DNA from: Rattus norvegicus
Lineage: Eukaryota > Chordata > Mammalia > Rodentia > Muridae
DNA: 64,000 nucleotides
Direction: 5' to 3'
Assembly (NCBI RefSeq): GCF_036323735.1
Contig: NC_086020.1
Span: forward strand, 85,499,710 to 85,563,709
The notes under the pieces were generated by a model that saw only the letters and a program-made list of their open reading frames with translations, searched no databases and was not told where the DNA came from. Positions 47,444 to 57,763 of the stretch are shown here, piece by piece. A program made the position numbers and the translations under genes. Numbering within the stretch: the stretch's first letter is position 1; every line of letters starts with the position of its first letter.

Positions 47444-48920
47444 ATGGGACAGTCCCTAACAATGCCCCTAAGTCTCACTCTTGATCATTGGGAAGACGTC
47501 CACGACCGGGCACACAACCAGTCCGTCGAGGTTAAAAAAAAAAAAAAAGGAAAATGACAGACTCTCTGCACATCCGAGTGGCCCACTTTCGGAGCGGGAT
47601 GGCCAGTGAATGACACATTTAATAAGATCATTATTTTACAGGTTAAAGATTGGGTCGTCCACGGACATCCTGACCAGGTTTCTTATATTATCACTTGAGA
47701 GAGTCTCGCCTTAAACCCCCCCCTGGGCGGAACCCTTCATGGACCCGAATTGGCCTCCCCTCAACCCCCAGCCTGTCCCCTCGGCCCCGCCCGGTCCGCC
47801 TGCCACGTCTTCCTCTCTCTACCTTTGTGAAATCAGAGCCTTCTAAAAAAACCTGTCCTCCCGGCAGACCCAAACTCCCCTCTCATAGATCTTCTCTCTG
47901 ACAGGCCCGGCTAAAACAGAGGAGGCAGAGCCGCCGGCCAGATCAGTTGCCGGGCCACAGTCTGATAAGGGTTTCTCCCCTGTCGCAGGGAGATTGCGCA
48001 ATAAGCGCGAGGTGATGCCAGATACAACCTCCCAGGATTTCCCACTTAGACAGGGAACCGGTGGCCAGACCCAATACTGGCCGTTTTCAGCAGCTGACAT
48101 TTACAATTGGAAACAACACAACCCTTCTTTCTCCAAAGATCCGGTGGCACTCACTGACCTAATAGAATCTGTTTTACTTACCCACCAGCCTACTTGGGAT
48201 GACTGCCAACAGCTCTTACAGGCCCTCTTAACCTCAGAAAAAAAAAAAAAAACAAAAAAAAAAAAAACAAAGAGTGTTCCTAGAGGCCAAAAAGCATGTT
48301 CTGGGAGATGATGGGCGTCCCACCCAGCTGCCTGAGGACCAAACTGGGATTTTAATACAGCTGAAGGTAAGGGACACCTATGCCTTTATCGCCAGTTGCT
48401 TCTAGCGGGTCTCCGAGGGGCTATACGACGCCCTACTAATTTGGCTCAGGTAAAACAGGTATTACAGGAAGCAGGGGAAACTCCCTCCGCCTTTCTAGAG
48501 AGACTTAAGGAGGCCTACCGTATGTACACTCCCTATGACCCAGATGACCCAGGACAAATGACGAGTGTCTCTATGTCCTTCATCTGGCAGGCTGCTCCAG
48601 ATATCAGGACTAAGTTACAGAGGTTAGAAAATTTACAGGGCTATACATTACAGGATTTACTTAAAGAAGCTGAAAAGATTTTTAATAAGAGAGAGATAAA
48701 AAAAAAAAACAAAGAATTGAGTCGAATCTTGGACGCCGTAGTTCAGGGCCAAGAAAGGAAGGGAGATAGGGGGGGAGCTCGAAAGGGGCTGAAGCTGGAT
48801 AAAGATCAATGTGCCTATTACAAAGAGAAAGGGCACTGGGCCAGAGAGTGCCCCAAGAAGCCTGGCGGACCCCAAAAGCCTCGACCACGAACCTCCCTCT
48901 TGGCTCTAGATAAAGATTAG
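47444..48920 (+). pseudogene. gag: Provirus gag, frameshifted (matrix, p12-like, capsid, nucleocapsid)
   Basis: Gag builds the particle. The ATG at 47,444 opens a myristoylation-type MGQ start and matrix sequence, but the frame breaks at a 15-A run (47,534-47,548). A proline-rich p12-like part follows in other frames (47,695-47,993). Capsid is readable at 47,994-48,237, where an A15-C-A14 tract (48,238-48,267) replaces coding sequence and the frame soon stops. The capsid major homology region (QVLQEAGETPSAFLERLKEA) and nucleocapsid are open at 48,396-48,917. The single zinc knuckle reads CAYYKEKGHWAREC: its second Cys is Tyr, so metal binding is lost. The frame ends in the TAG at 48,918. Confidence 0.93.
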
Positions 48921-48960
48921 GGAGGTCAGGGCCAGGAGCCCCCCCTGAGCCCAGGGTAAC
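48918..48960 (+). promoter_or_regulatory. gag-pol UAG read-through site, still recognisable, pol frame shifted
   Basis: UAG is followed by GGAGGUCAGGGCCAGGAGCC, the context used by gammaretroviruses to read through into pol with help from a downstream pseudoknot. Here the C-run holds only seven Cs, and the frame that follows the UAG soon meets TAA (48,957). Protease lies in the neighbouring frame. Read-through would therefore yield no protease. Confidence 0.8.
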
Positions 48961-51650
48961 GCTTAAAGTTGGGGGGCAGCCGGTTACTTTCCTGGTAGAC
49001 ACAGGAGCCCAGCATTCAGTCCTCACCCAAGCTTCAGGACAACTCAGCGACCGGACGGCCTGGGTACAAAGAGCTACTGGTGAGAAACAATACCGATGGA
49101 CTACAGACCGCCGGGTTCAGCTGGCTACCGGTAAGGTGACCCATTCCTTCTTACATGTTCCGGACTGCCCGTACCCTCTGCTGGGCCGTGATCTGCTCAC
49201 CAAACTAAAAGCACAAATTCATTTTGAGGAAGGAGGGGCCCAAATAACTGGCCCCCACGGAACTCCCCTTCAAGTTCTAACCCTATAAACCGGGACAGGA
49301 CACTGGCTTGGGCAGAGACTGGTGGGATGGGGTTGGCGCTCCAACAGCCCCCCTTAATTACAACTCCAGTCTCCATAAAACAATACCCCCTGTCACATGA
49401 AGCTTATCAAGGTATAAGGCCTCACATTAGGAGGCTTCTAGATCAAGACATCCTAATCCCCTGCCGGTCGCCTTGAAATACGCCTCTTCTGCCTGTTAAG
49501 AAACCCGGCACTGGAGATTATAGGCCAGTACAAGACTTGAGAAAGGTCAACAAGAGGATAGAAGATATTCATCCGACTGTTCCAAACCCTTACAATTTGC
49601 TCAGTAACTGTTCATCGATGAGAAACAGGGGTATGCTAAAGGGGTCCTAACACAAAGGTTGGGACTCTGAAAACGCCCTGTGGCCTACCTGTCTAAGAAA
49701 TTGGACCCTGTGGCCTCCGGCTGGCCACCGTGCCTAAAGATGGTGGCTGCTATTGCTGTCCTGATCAAGGACGCTGGAAAATTGACTTTGGGACAGCCAC
49801 TCACCATCCTAGCACCCCACGCAGTGGAGGCCTTGGTAAAACAGCCCCCAGACCGCTGGCTCTCTAATTCTCACACCAAGCCTTGTTACTGGATGCAGAA
49901 CGGGTTCAGTTTGGGCCCGTAGTCGCCCTCAATCCTGCCACCTTGCTTCCTCTACCAGAGGAGGCAAAACAGCATGACTGCCTACAAATCCTCGCAGAAG
50001 TACATGGAACCAGGCCGGACCTATCGGACCAGCCTCTTCAGAATGCTGACCACACATGGTACACGGATGACAACAGCTTCTTGGCAGAGGGAGAGCGAAA
50101 GGCTGGAGCTGCGGTCACTACGGAGGACAAAGTGATTTGGGCGAAAGCCCTGCCTGCTGGTACCTCCGCACAACGGGCTGAACTCATCGCCTTGACTCAG
50201 GCGTTCAAGATGACAAAAGGTAAGAGGCTAAATATATATACAGACAGCCGTTATGCCTTTGCCACGGCACACATCCACGGGGAGATCTACCGGAGGCGGG
50301 GCTGCTCACATCTGAGGGTAAAGATATGGCTAAAATTCTGGCCCTCTTAGAAGCCCTATTCTTGCCCAAAAGACTGAGTACATTGTCCAGGACACCAGAA
50401 AGGGCACAACCCAGAGGCACGAAGAAACCGGCTGGCCGATGCCACGGCGCGAAAAGCGGCCATGAGTAAACAAATCTTGCCCTTAAATAGCCCAGACCAA
50501 CCCACGCCCCCACCAGTGGGACAAACCAGTTGGGTTTATGCCCATGAGGACATAGAGCTCCTAAAAAAATGGGGGCCATCTACCACCCTCAACTAAAACA
50601 GTGGGTCTACAAAGAAAAGACAGTTATGCCAATGAAAATGACTTTTGAATTGATCTCCTTTTTACATAAATTAACCCATTTGGGGTTTAAGAAGATAAAA
50701 ACCTTACTAGATCGGGAAGAGATAAATCTGTTTTTTTTTTTTTTTTTTTGAATCGGGACAAAGCGATACAAAAGGTGACTGAGAGTTACAAAGCGTGCGC
50801 TCAGGTTAACCCGGAAAGGACCATGATTAGACAAGGAGTTCGTCCTAGGGGACACCGTCCCGACATCCATTGAGAAATTGATTTTACTGAAATTAAACCA
50901 GGTATATATGGATACAAGTATCTCCTAGTGTTTGTAGACACCTTCTCAGGATGGGTCAAAGCCTTCCCCACGAAACACGAGACTACAAAAATGGTCACCA
51001 AGAAGCTCCTCGAGGAAATCTTTCCCAGGTATGACATGCCTCAAGCGTTGGGGTCGGACAACGGGCCCGCTTTCGTCTCCCAAGTAAGTCAGTTGGTGGC
51101 CAAATTGTTGGGGATTAATTAAAAATTACATTGTGCCCAGAGTTCAGGTCAGGTAAAACACATAAATAGAACAATTAAGGAGACTTTATCCAAACTTACG
51201 CTTGCAACTGGCTCAAAGGATTGGGTGGCCCTCCTTCCCCTAGTTCTATATCGGGCCCGGAATACCCCGGGCCCCCATGGTCTAACTCCTTTTAAAATAA
51301 TATATGGAGCACCACCCCCATTTGTCCATTTCTTTGATTCAAACATTGCTGATTTTGCTGACAGCCCTTCTCTGAGGGCCCATTTACAGGCCCTACAGAT
51401 TGTGCAGAGAGACGTCTGGAGACCTTTGGCCGCTGCTTACCAGGACAAGCTTGAGCATCCGGTGGTGCCACACCCGTTCCAGATTGGAGACACCGTGTGG
51501 GTGCACAGACACCAGACCAAGAATCTGGAGCCACGGTGGAAAGGACCCTACACCGTCCTCCTGACTACCCCGACCGCCCTAAAGGTAGACGGAGTCTCGG
51601 CTTAGATCCACGCACCACACGTCAAGGCAGTCCGGTCTGAGGAATTGACT
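48945..51650 (+). pseudogene. pol: Provirus pro-pol with reverse-transcriptase core deleted and integrase mutated
   Basis: Protease: LVDTGAQHS at about 48,992-49,018, open to a stop at 49,286. RT: only the first part is present (about 49,320-49,605), with TGA at 49,474. The sequence then jumps at about 49,606 from the LLS block to the connection segment (DEKQGYAKGVLTQ), so the palm with the catalytic YxDD is missing. RNase H: YTDDN near 50,060, then AELIALTQA and IYTDSRYAFATAHIHG, then a frameshift. Integrase: zinc-binding part split by a 19-T run (50,731-50,749); core has the first Asp (EIDFTE) and second Asp (GSDNGPAF), but the third acidic residue is Lys (SSGQVKHINR). Stops at 50,871, 51,120 and 51,603 lie where Trp codons are expected. 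Confidence 0.94.
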
Positions 51651-51673
51651 AATCACAACACTACACCCCAGAC

Positions 51674-51793
51674 ATGGAGAGTTCAGCGCACTCCAAACCC
51701 CTTAAAGTTAAAACTCCTACGTGGCTCCTCCTAGCCCTTTTGTGGCCTAGAGTCAGTGGGGGAATAAGCCCCCACCAGACAGAAATTTCTTGA
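51674..51793 (+). pseudogene. env: Provirus env leader remnant (rest of env deleted)
   Basis: An ATG at 51,674 overlaps the end of the integrase frame, as env starts do in gammaretroviruses. It opens 39 codons with a basic N-terminus and a hydrophobic WLLLALLWP signal-peptide core, and ends at TGA (51,791-51,793). About 30 bases later the polypurine tract begins. The whole surface and transmembrane coding region is gone. This also removes any receptor-binding function. Confidence 0.85.
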
Positions 51794-51827
51794 CCAAGTC
51801 GAGTGAAAGATTTCACTCAAAGTTAAC

Positions 51828-51846
51828 AAAAAAAAAAATGGGGGAA
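51828..51846 (+). other. Polypurine tract
   Basis: A11 then TGGGGGAA directly before the 3' LTR TGAAAG. It primes plus-strand DNA synthesis. Position and G-run are canonical; the single T and the long A-run are slight departures. Confidence 0.88.
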
Positions 51847-52452
51847 TGAAAGACCCCAGCTTAGCAGCAGTAACGCCATTTTGCAAGGCTGTACTTAAGA
51901 TGACTGGTTCAGGGAAAGGTTAGAACACTGAGTACACAGCGGCTGCCAAGCAGGATGTGTTTGGTTGAAGGCCTGGCAACAGGACGACTTCGGTTGAGCA
52001 CCTGACAATGAAAAAAAAAAGCCCCGGGAGAGGTCCCACACCCTGGTGGGGGGCCGAGTCAGTCGTTATGTTCCAAGAAGGTAGCTAAGAAACTTGCCCC
52101 CGGGCTGAACCCTTGGGGGGCCGAGTCAGCCGTTATGTTTCAGGAAGGTAGCTAGGAAACTTGCCCCCGGGCTAAACCCTTGCCATATTAGAATCCACCA
52201 ATTATATCCCTGTAACCATGCATCTGCTTCTGTATGCTTGCTTCTGCTCCCCAAAATCCTATAAAAGCCCATCCTTGGTTCCGTGGGGCGCGCCAGTCCC
52301 CCGTGTGACTGAAGCGCCCGCAGGTGCCTGTGCCTGTGTATCCCGACAATAAACCAAATCCTCTTGCTGATTGCATCCTGTGGTGTCTCGGTCTGGTCTT
52401 TGGAGTTAGAGGATCTCCATCCCGAGGGAAAGTTCTCCCTGAGAGCTTTTCA
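51847..52452 (+). mobile_element. Provirus 3' LTR
   Basis: 606 bp, same as the 5' LTR except T at 52,304 in place of A, in R. TATA box at 52,260-52,266 and aataaa at 52,348-52,353. Confidence 0.95.
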
Positions 52453-53025
52453 AGAAGTTGGTGCCAGGAACTAGGGTATTGCTGTGATAGACCTGATCAT
52501 GCTTTTGTTTGGAAGAATGTGGATTTAGGGACTTAGGATTTGGGAAGCCATGGAATGTTTTAAGAGGGGCTTAATGAGCTATCCTAGTAGGAATATGGAA
52601 GACTTTGTTGCTGTGAGTGATCTAAACTGTGCAGATCTAGCCCAAGAGGTTTCAGAGGAGAAGAATTTCAGTATGTGACATAGAGACCATTTTTTGTGGT
52701 ATTTTGGTGAAGAATGTGGCTGCTTTGTCTCCTTGTTTGAAGAGTTTACTTGAGGCTGAGATAAAATTATTTATATTAATTGCATTGACAAAGGAAGTCT
52801 CACAAAAAGCCTAGCAGAGACTTTGTTTTCTGGTTTAATCTCAGGAAGAACATTTTAAACAATCATAGCAGGCTTAGAAAGGAAAAAGATATTTTAAAAA
52901 ATGGTTTGAATATTAAAGGGGCACCAGGAAATGAAATGGAGCCTAATCTTGAGTTCTAGGTGATGGCAGATTAAGCGAGTGGGACTTTGGGGAAAGATCC
53001 TACTAGCTAAGTTTAAATCCAGGCA

Positions 53026-53133
53026 TAGTGGTACACACCTTTAATCCCAGGTGACAGACATTCAGATCTCTGATCTCAAGGTCAACCTACAGAGCAAGTT
53101 CCAGAAAAGCCAAGCTTAGGCAGTAAAGGAGTT
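53026..53133 (+). mobile_element. B1 SINE, old copy
   Basis: 'ccaggcatagtggtacacacctttaatcccag' then 'ctctgatctcaaggtcaacctacagagcaagttcca.aa.agccaagc': 7SL-derived B1 with several changes, inserted into the MaLR internal region. Confidence 0.85.
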
Positions 53134-54161
53134 GGAAAACAGAAAGTTAGTGATAATGTAATAGAACAAGAGGGGGCTATGTTCCAGCTCCTGCAAGCAG
53201 CAAAACTCAGCAGCTTCAGCCATGTAATTCTGGCTTTACGGTGAAAAATAGAAGGAACTACTGGGACAATTGATGCTGGTTAGCTGTTGCTAAGAAATTA
53301 GAGGTGATTAAGAAGAGACCAGCATCACTGAGGTGAAATCTTCTGCCAAGTGTTTTCAGAGAGCACAAAGAGGCTGTGTTCCAGAGATAGCCAAGGTTGT
53401 ACTTCATGTTGCAGCTGTACTTAGTAATGTGTAAGAGTCACTGAGGTGCTACTGGTTTTGAAGGCATGAAGGGATCATGAAGAGCAACTGAGGCTTGGCA
53501 CTGTGAGAGGTCATGGAAAGTCATTAGTGAAGTGTAGCTTCAGTTGCAATTGACTGCTCAGGACTGAAGGGATCATGGAAATGATGTGAGGCTTAGCACC
53601 AGGAAGTAAGCCTATGAGAAGCTATTGGTGAACCCTAGTTGCAGCAGAAGACCCAAGTGTATTGATGATGCTAGTACCATGATATGATCACCAAGAACAA
53701 CAGCAGCAGTGGAGTGGATCAACCTGAGCTTAGATTGCTACAGAAGGCAGAGATAAAGAAGTGACAGCAGCCTTACAAGGAGCTCAGAAGATCATGTGTG
53801 GATCCCAGACATTGGAACAAGAAACTGTAACTTTCAAGTTGCCTTGGAGACCCCAAGATGTTCAAGATGCCAGAGCCATGGGTTATGTGCTAAGGAAAGC
53901 TGTTAACAGAGTGGAACCAGCCCAGAAGAAAGAAGTTTGTTGCAGTCAACAAAGATGAAAAAGGAGTCGAAAAGCTGAAGACTGCTTCGACATCAGCCTT
54001 AGAGATGCAGAATTTGGAGGTTGCTTAGCTGGTTTCCTGTCTCGCTTTGGGAATTACAGTTAAGTGATTGGATGAATCTCAGAAAAGGCTTTGAACTTTG
54101 GACTTTTAACATTGTTGAGACTGCTATAGACTATGGGGACTTTGGAAGTTGGACTAATTTA

Positions 54162-54162
<1 letters not shown>

Positions 54163-54210
<48 letters not shown>
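54163..54210. repeat. (TTA)n microsatellite
   Basis: About 15 ATT units near the end of the MaLR internal region. The poly-Tyr and poly-Ile frames here are artefacts. Confidence 0.97.
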
Positions 54211-54212
<2 letters not shown>

Positions 54213-54274
54213 GCTAGACATAGCCCCCATAGATTCATGTGTTTGAACAAGCCTATGGTGTTCAGGGAGTGGAA

Positions 54275-54583
54275 TGTGATAGTTTGTATATGCTTGGCCC
54301 AGGGATGTGTGGCATTGTTGGAATAGGTGTGTCACTGTGGATGTGGGCTTTAAGACCCTCATCCTAGCTGCCTGGAAGTCAGTCTTCCACTAGCAGCTTT
54401 CAGATAAACATGTAGAACTCTCAGCTTTGCCTGCACCATGCCTGCCTGGATGCTGCCATGCTCCTATCTTGATGATAATGAACTGAACCTCTGAACCCAT
54501 AAGCCAGCCCTAATTAAATGTCCTTTATAAGAGTTGCCTTGGTCATGATGTCTGTTCAGAGCAGTGAAACCCTACCTAAGACA
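54275..54583 (+). mobile_element. 3' LTR of the MaLR/ERVL-type host element
   Basis: TGTGATAGTTTGTATATGCT to CTAAGACA, collinear with 45,804-46,118 with roughly 10-15% differences and small indels. The LTR pair is therefore much older than the provirus inside it. Confidence 0.85.
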
Positions 54584-54805
54584 GCAACCGTAGTTGAAAC
54601 TGTGGTCGAAGATGGGGAGAAAACTATAGGAGTTGAGACAAAATAAAATCCAAAAGATATTCTCAGCATGAGGACTTTATTTTTTAAAATCTGAAGATAA
54701 ATGTAACTATATTTCTTTCTTTCCATTTTCTCCCTCCAAACCCTTCCATGTATGTCCTTGCTCTCTCTCAAATTTCTGTCCTCTGGCTTATTATTCTTTA
54801 ATTGT

Positions 54806-54807
<2 letters not shown>

Positions 54808-54846
<39 letters not shown>
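54808..54846. repeat. (CA)n microsatellite
   Basis: About 19 CA units. Confidence 0.97.
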
Positions 54847-54848
<2 letters not shown>

Positions 54849-56039
54849 GTGTGCATGTATGCATATATAAAATTATATATATATAACATAATATATGTAT
54901 CATGACATTTTTATAGAATAAAAGTGACTTAATAAAGAATTGTCCTCTCTGATGAAAAGGTCTTAGAGTAAAGTTCCAAACACTGAGAACCTATCCTCTT
55001 CTTCTGGGAGTGGACCTTGGCTACCTTTTCAAGGAGGTCTTGTCATATTTGATCTAATTACCCTCCTTGTGGTTGGCTTGTAAGCTACATCACTAGCAGA
55101 CATGCTGCTTTTGCATTCTGATTGATTGCACAAGACTTCCCAACTTGCACACACGCACATGTGTATATTAAGGACATAAGTGTGATGGGGACACTAGAAA
55201 AAGGCAGTGAGCTTCAAGAGGAGGAGGAGTATAAGAGAAGATAGCAATGTGTGATCACCATTCATCAAATGCATTATAAGATCATAAAAATAAAGAGAAA
55301 TAATTGCTAACAGCAGAAGAAAGGAAGTGCATCTCCATACTCCCACACTTGCTGGGTGCTTGGCACTGTAGATAGCCTCAGATGAGTTTAACTCAGGCCT
55401 TGAATCTGTGGCACAAAGTCTGGATTTTTCCTTCAGTTTCAGTCAGAAAACACAGAGTTTCTCTGAGGTAACTAATTTAACTGACCACCATTATTTTGCT
55501 CTTTTTTAAAAAATTGATGTTTAATCTGGTGTTTATGGTGCTTATAGTTTCTTGGGTTAAGAGAATATTTAAAGGGTTGAATTACAGAAGATTTTTACTT
55601 CTGGTTGCTATTACTAATAGCAATACTATAGATTTGTTTGTTGTTGTTTTATTGTTGGTTGAGCTACCACATTTTTCAAGAAATTAGCTTGACTCAAATC
55701 CTCAAGTTCAAACACTGTGCATATCACTCAGCTTGTCCCAGAGTTGACGGGAATTTGTGTACTAGAGTTTCATTCAAGGTTCATTAATTCAGAGTTCATA
55801 ATACTCAGACATGCTATGCTGAACATTTATCTCTATAGCCACTATAAGGCAATGAGGCTTATAGTGCATAAGAAACAATCCTGTGCATAAGAAATAGGTT
55901 AACAGTGATGTCATGACTATCTTCTACAGTATTGCTATCCAGCTTTCAGGTCAGTAATGTGTCTAATTCCACCATGGAAGGGAAACACAAAAGACATGAC
56001 AAGTGCGCAGAAGGATAAAAGTGGGTTCAAGAATATGCC
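54847..56039. other. Non-coding stretch
   Basis: No gene or named repeat seen. Confidence 0.45.
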
Positions 56040-56410
56040 TGTGAATTAGCCTGGGGTGCCATAATAACACACCACAGACAAGGTAATTAATAATGTTGAT
56101 ATATTTTCAGAGTCTGGCATTTGAAGTCCAATGTCAAGGTGCTGGCATGGTTGGCTCCTCGTGAGGCATATTTTTCCTTGTTTACAGGCTCATGTACTGC
56201 CTGTATTTTCCACATAATGGGAAAAGTGGTCTCTGATGTCTCTTTTTGGTTTTGTTTTGTATAAGGGTAACAATCCCATTAAGACTAGATCTTGTAACCC
56301 TTTATAATCTGAATTATTTCCCAATGGCTTAGCTCCAAATACCATCACTCTAGGGACAAGGGTTTCAATATATGGCTTTTTTGAAGGACACAGTTCAGCC
56401 TGCAATATCT
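56040..56410 (-). mobile_element. Ancient MLT1-type MaLR LTR
   Basis: The plus strand reads as antisense MLT1: 'ggtgccataataacacaccacagac', 'gtctggcatttgaagtccaatgtcaaggtgctggcatggttgg', 'gtctctgatgtctctttt', 'ataagggtaacaatcccatt', 'ctccaaataccatcac', 'agggtttcaatatatgg', 'ggacacagttcagcctgcaata'. Strong order conservation with many mismatches. Confidence 0.85.
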
Positions 56411-57271
56411 AGGCTTTCTTAGTATGTGATTCTTATATATAATTCTTTAATCACACATCACTGTGAATGGCTGGCCTGAAGTGTGCCAAATGCTGAACAC
56501 CTGGTATGTGAAGTCCCAGGTCAAGCACTTGGTGACATATGCAGGAAATATAAAGATCCAGCAGGTCCCAGAATGTGGTCAGTGGTTTTGCAGGGAGACA
56601 TCATGATGAAGTTCTGGAACAGAGTCAAGAGATTTGTCAAAAGATGAGGCTGGAAGTGCTGTGCTTATTGAAGTGGAATTGACTGGGTTGGGCTAGAGAG
56701 ACTGGGCCTGTTCTGGACCTGACCTGCTTAGAGATCCTATGAAACCCACACTGTTGTGAATGGCTCTGTGGTAAGTGCAGTGACCTTAGCTGCTGCTGCT
56801 AAAGGGGACCTTAGCTGCTGCTGCTGCTAAAAAAAGAGCGGGTTTGAACAGCAGAGCAACACCCTGTTATGTTGCATGGTGCTGAGTATTTGAAACTAGG
56901 TAGAGAGCCACATTGTTTTGCATGGTCATACTATCTGAGGTGATGCTCCTGATTGGGAGGTTTCCTCTTCTATTCAGTGACTGAGGACCCCAGCTACTTC
57001 CTTTTAAAAATATTTTTGTTCAACTTCTTTATTTTGCATCGACCATTTTGAATTTAATGGCCTCCCAAATCCAGTACTTGCTGACACAAAGAGGAAAAAG
57101 GCGAGTCATGAAAGATATTTGCTGAGACATTTTTGGAGGTTTCAGACACCATATAGTCTCACATACCATTGATTTAAATGTAGTTACAGGACCACAGCTT
57201 CTGAAAAAGAGGCTGGGGATTAGAATATAGAAATTTTATTTTCAACCACATACCTCAGGATTCTACAGTTG
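56411..57271. other. Non-coding stretch
   Basis: No gene. A small GCTGCT repeat lies near 56,785-56,830. Confidence 0.45.
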
Positions 57272-57275
57272 GTAT

Positions 57276-57759
57276 TGAAAGACCCCCAGAGCGGGGAGAC
57301 CCTCACTCAAGTCTCAAGATAACACGACCCCCCCCAAGAACTCATGAGCGACTGATCTTGATGCAATCAACAAGAGGTTTTTTGATAGGGATGGCAGAAA
57401 CCAGCGCACTGGGGTCAAGACTCGTATCCCACACAGGGGTAGAGGAGTTCAACCTCGAATGGTTGGGAGAAGGGGTATTTAAAGGAAAAACGATACCGAA
57501 TCACAAGGAAGAACCTCCTGTTTCTCATGATTGTTCTTTAAGATTTTAATCTAACTTTATGGTTAACCAGTTCCTGCTACTATGGTCAGCTGCTATTATG
57601 GTTAGCTAATTTCTGAAACAAAGTGGCTGAACCAGCTGGTACAATTACTCTTTCTGTGATCAGCTAGTTTCTGGAACAGGCAGTTCCAGGGCCAGACTAT
57701 TCTTCTTTCTTTTGGCTTCAACTTTTGTCTAGGGGGCAATTTTAAGCTTTTTCCTTTCA
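57276..57759 (-). mobile_element. Class I solo LTR with perfect ends
   Basis: 484 bp with perfect 6-bp inverted ends (TGAAAG/CTTTCA) and an exact 4-bp duplication GTAT (57,272-57,275 and 57,760-57,763). On the minus strand it has a TTTAAATACC TATA-like box, then a block ending 'cctcttgttgattgcatc' that parallels the R/U5 border of the provirus at 46,122; the AATAAA there has become ATCAAA. No internal sequence remains, so it is the product of LTR-LTR recombination. Confidence 0.85.
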
Positions 57760-57763
57760 GTAT

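Larger units (their letters stand above)
46122..52452 (+). mobile_element. Class I (gammaretrovirus-like) endogenous provirus, non-autonomous, Gly primer site
   Basis: It has two 606-bp LTRs with TGAAAG...TTTTCA ends, differing only at 46,579 (A) and 52,304 (T), and a 4-bp AGAA duplication (46,118-46,121 and 52,453-52,456). In order: LTR, PBS-Gly, splice donor, tandem-repeat leader, gag, a UAG-separated pro-pol with its RT core missing, integrase, env leader only, polypurine tract, LTR. The 4-bp duplication, stop-codon gag-pol border and protein similarities place it with gammaretroviruses. LTR identity says the insertion is recent, whereas the genes are long dead. This suggests movement by another virus's proteins, as in VL30-type elements. 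Some VL30 elements also use tRNA-Gly. Confidence 0.95.
52453..54274 (+). mobile_element. Internal region of the MaLR/ERVL-type host element
   Basis: Begins with the second AGAA of the provirus duplication and then TTGGTGCCAGGAACTAGGG, close to the complement of tRNA-Leu, the primer used by ERVL/MaLR elements. About 1.8 kb of non-coding sequence follows, with no recognisable gag or pol. It ends in 'gggagtggaa', which is a weak polypurine tract, just before the 3' LTR. Length and lack of pol agree with a MaLR internal region. Confidence 0.7.

Noticed and set aside
48657..51534. Minus-strand frames opposite provirus gag and pol
   Set aside because: Shadows of retroviral coding sequence on the plus strand.
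54021..54362. Frames with poly-Tyr or poly-Ile
   Set aside because: Produced by the (TTA)n repeat inside a MaLR element.
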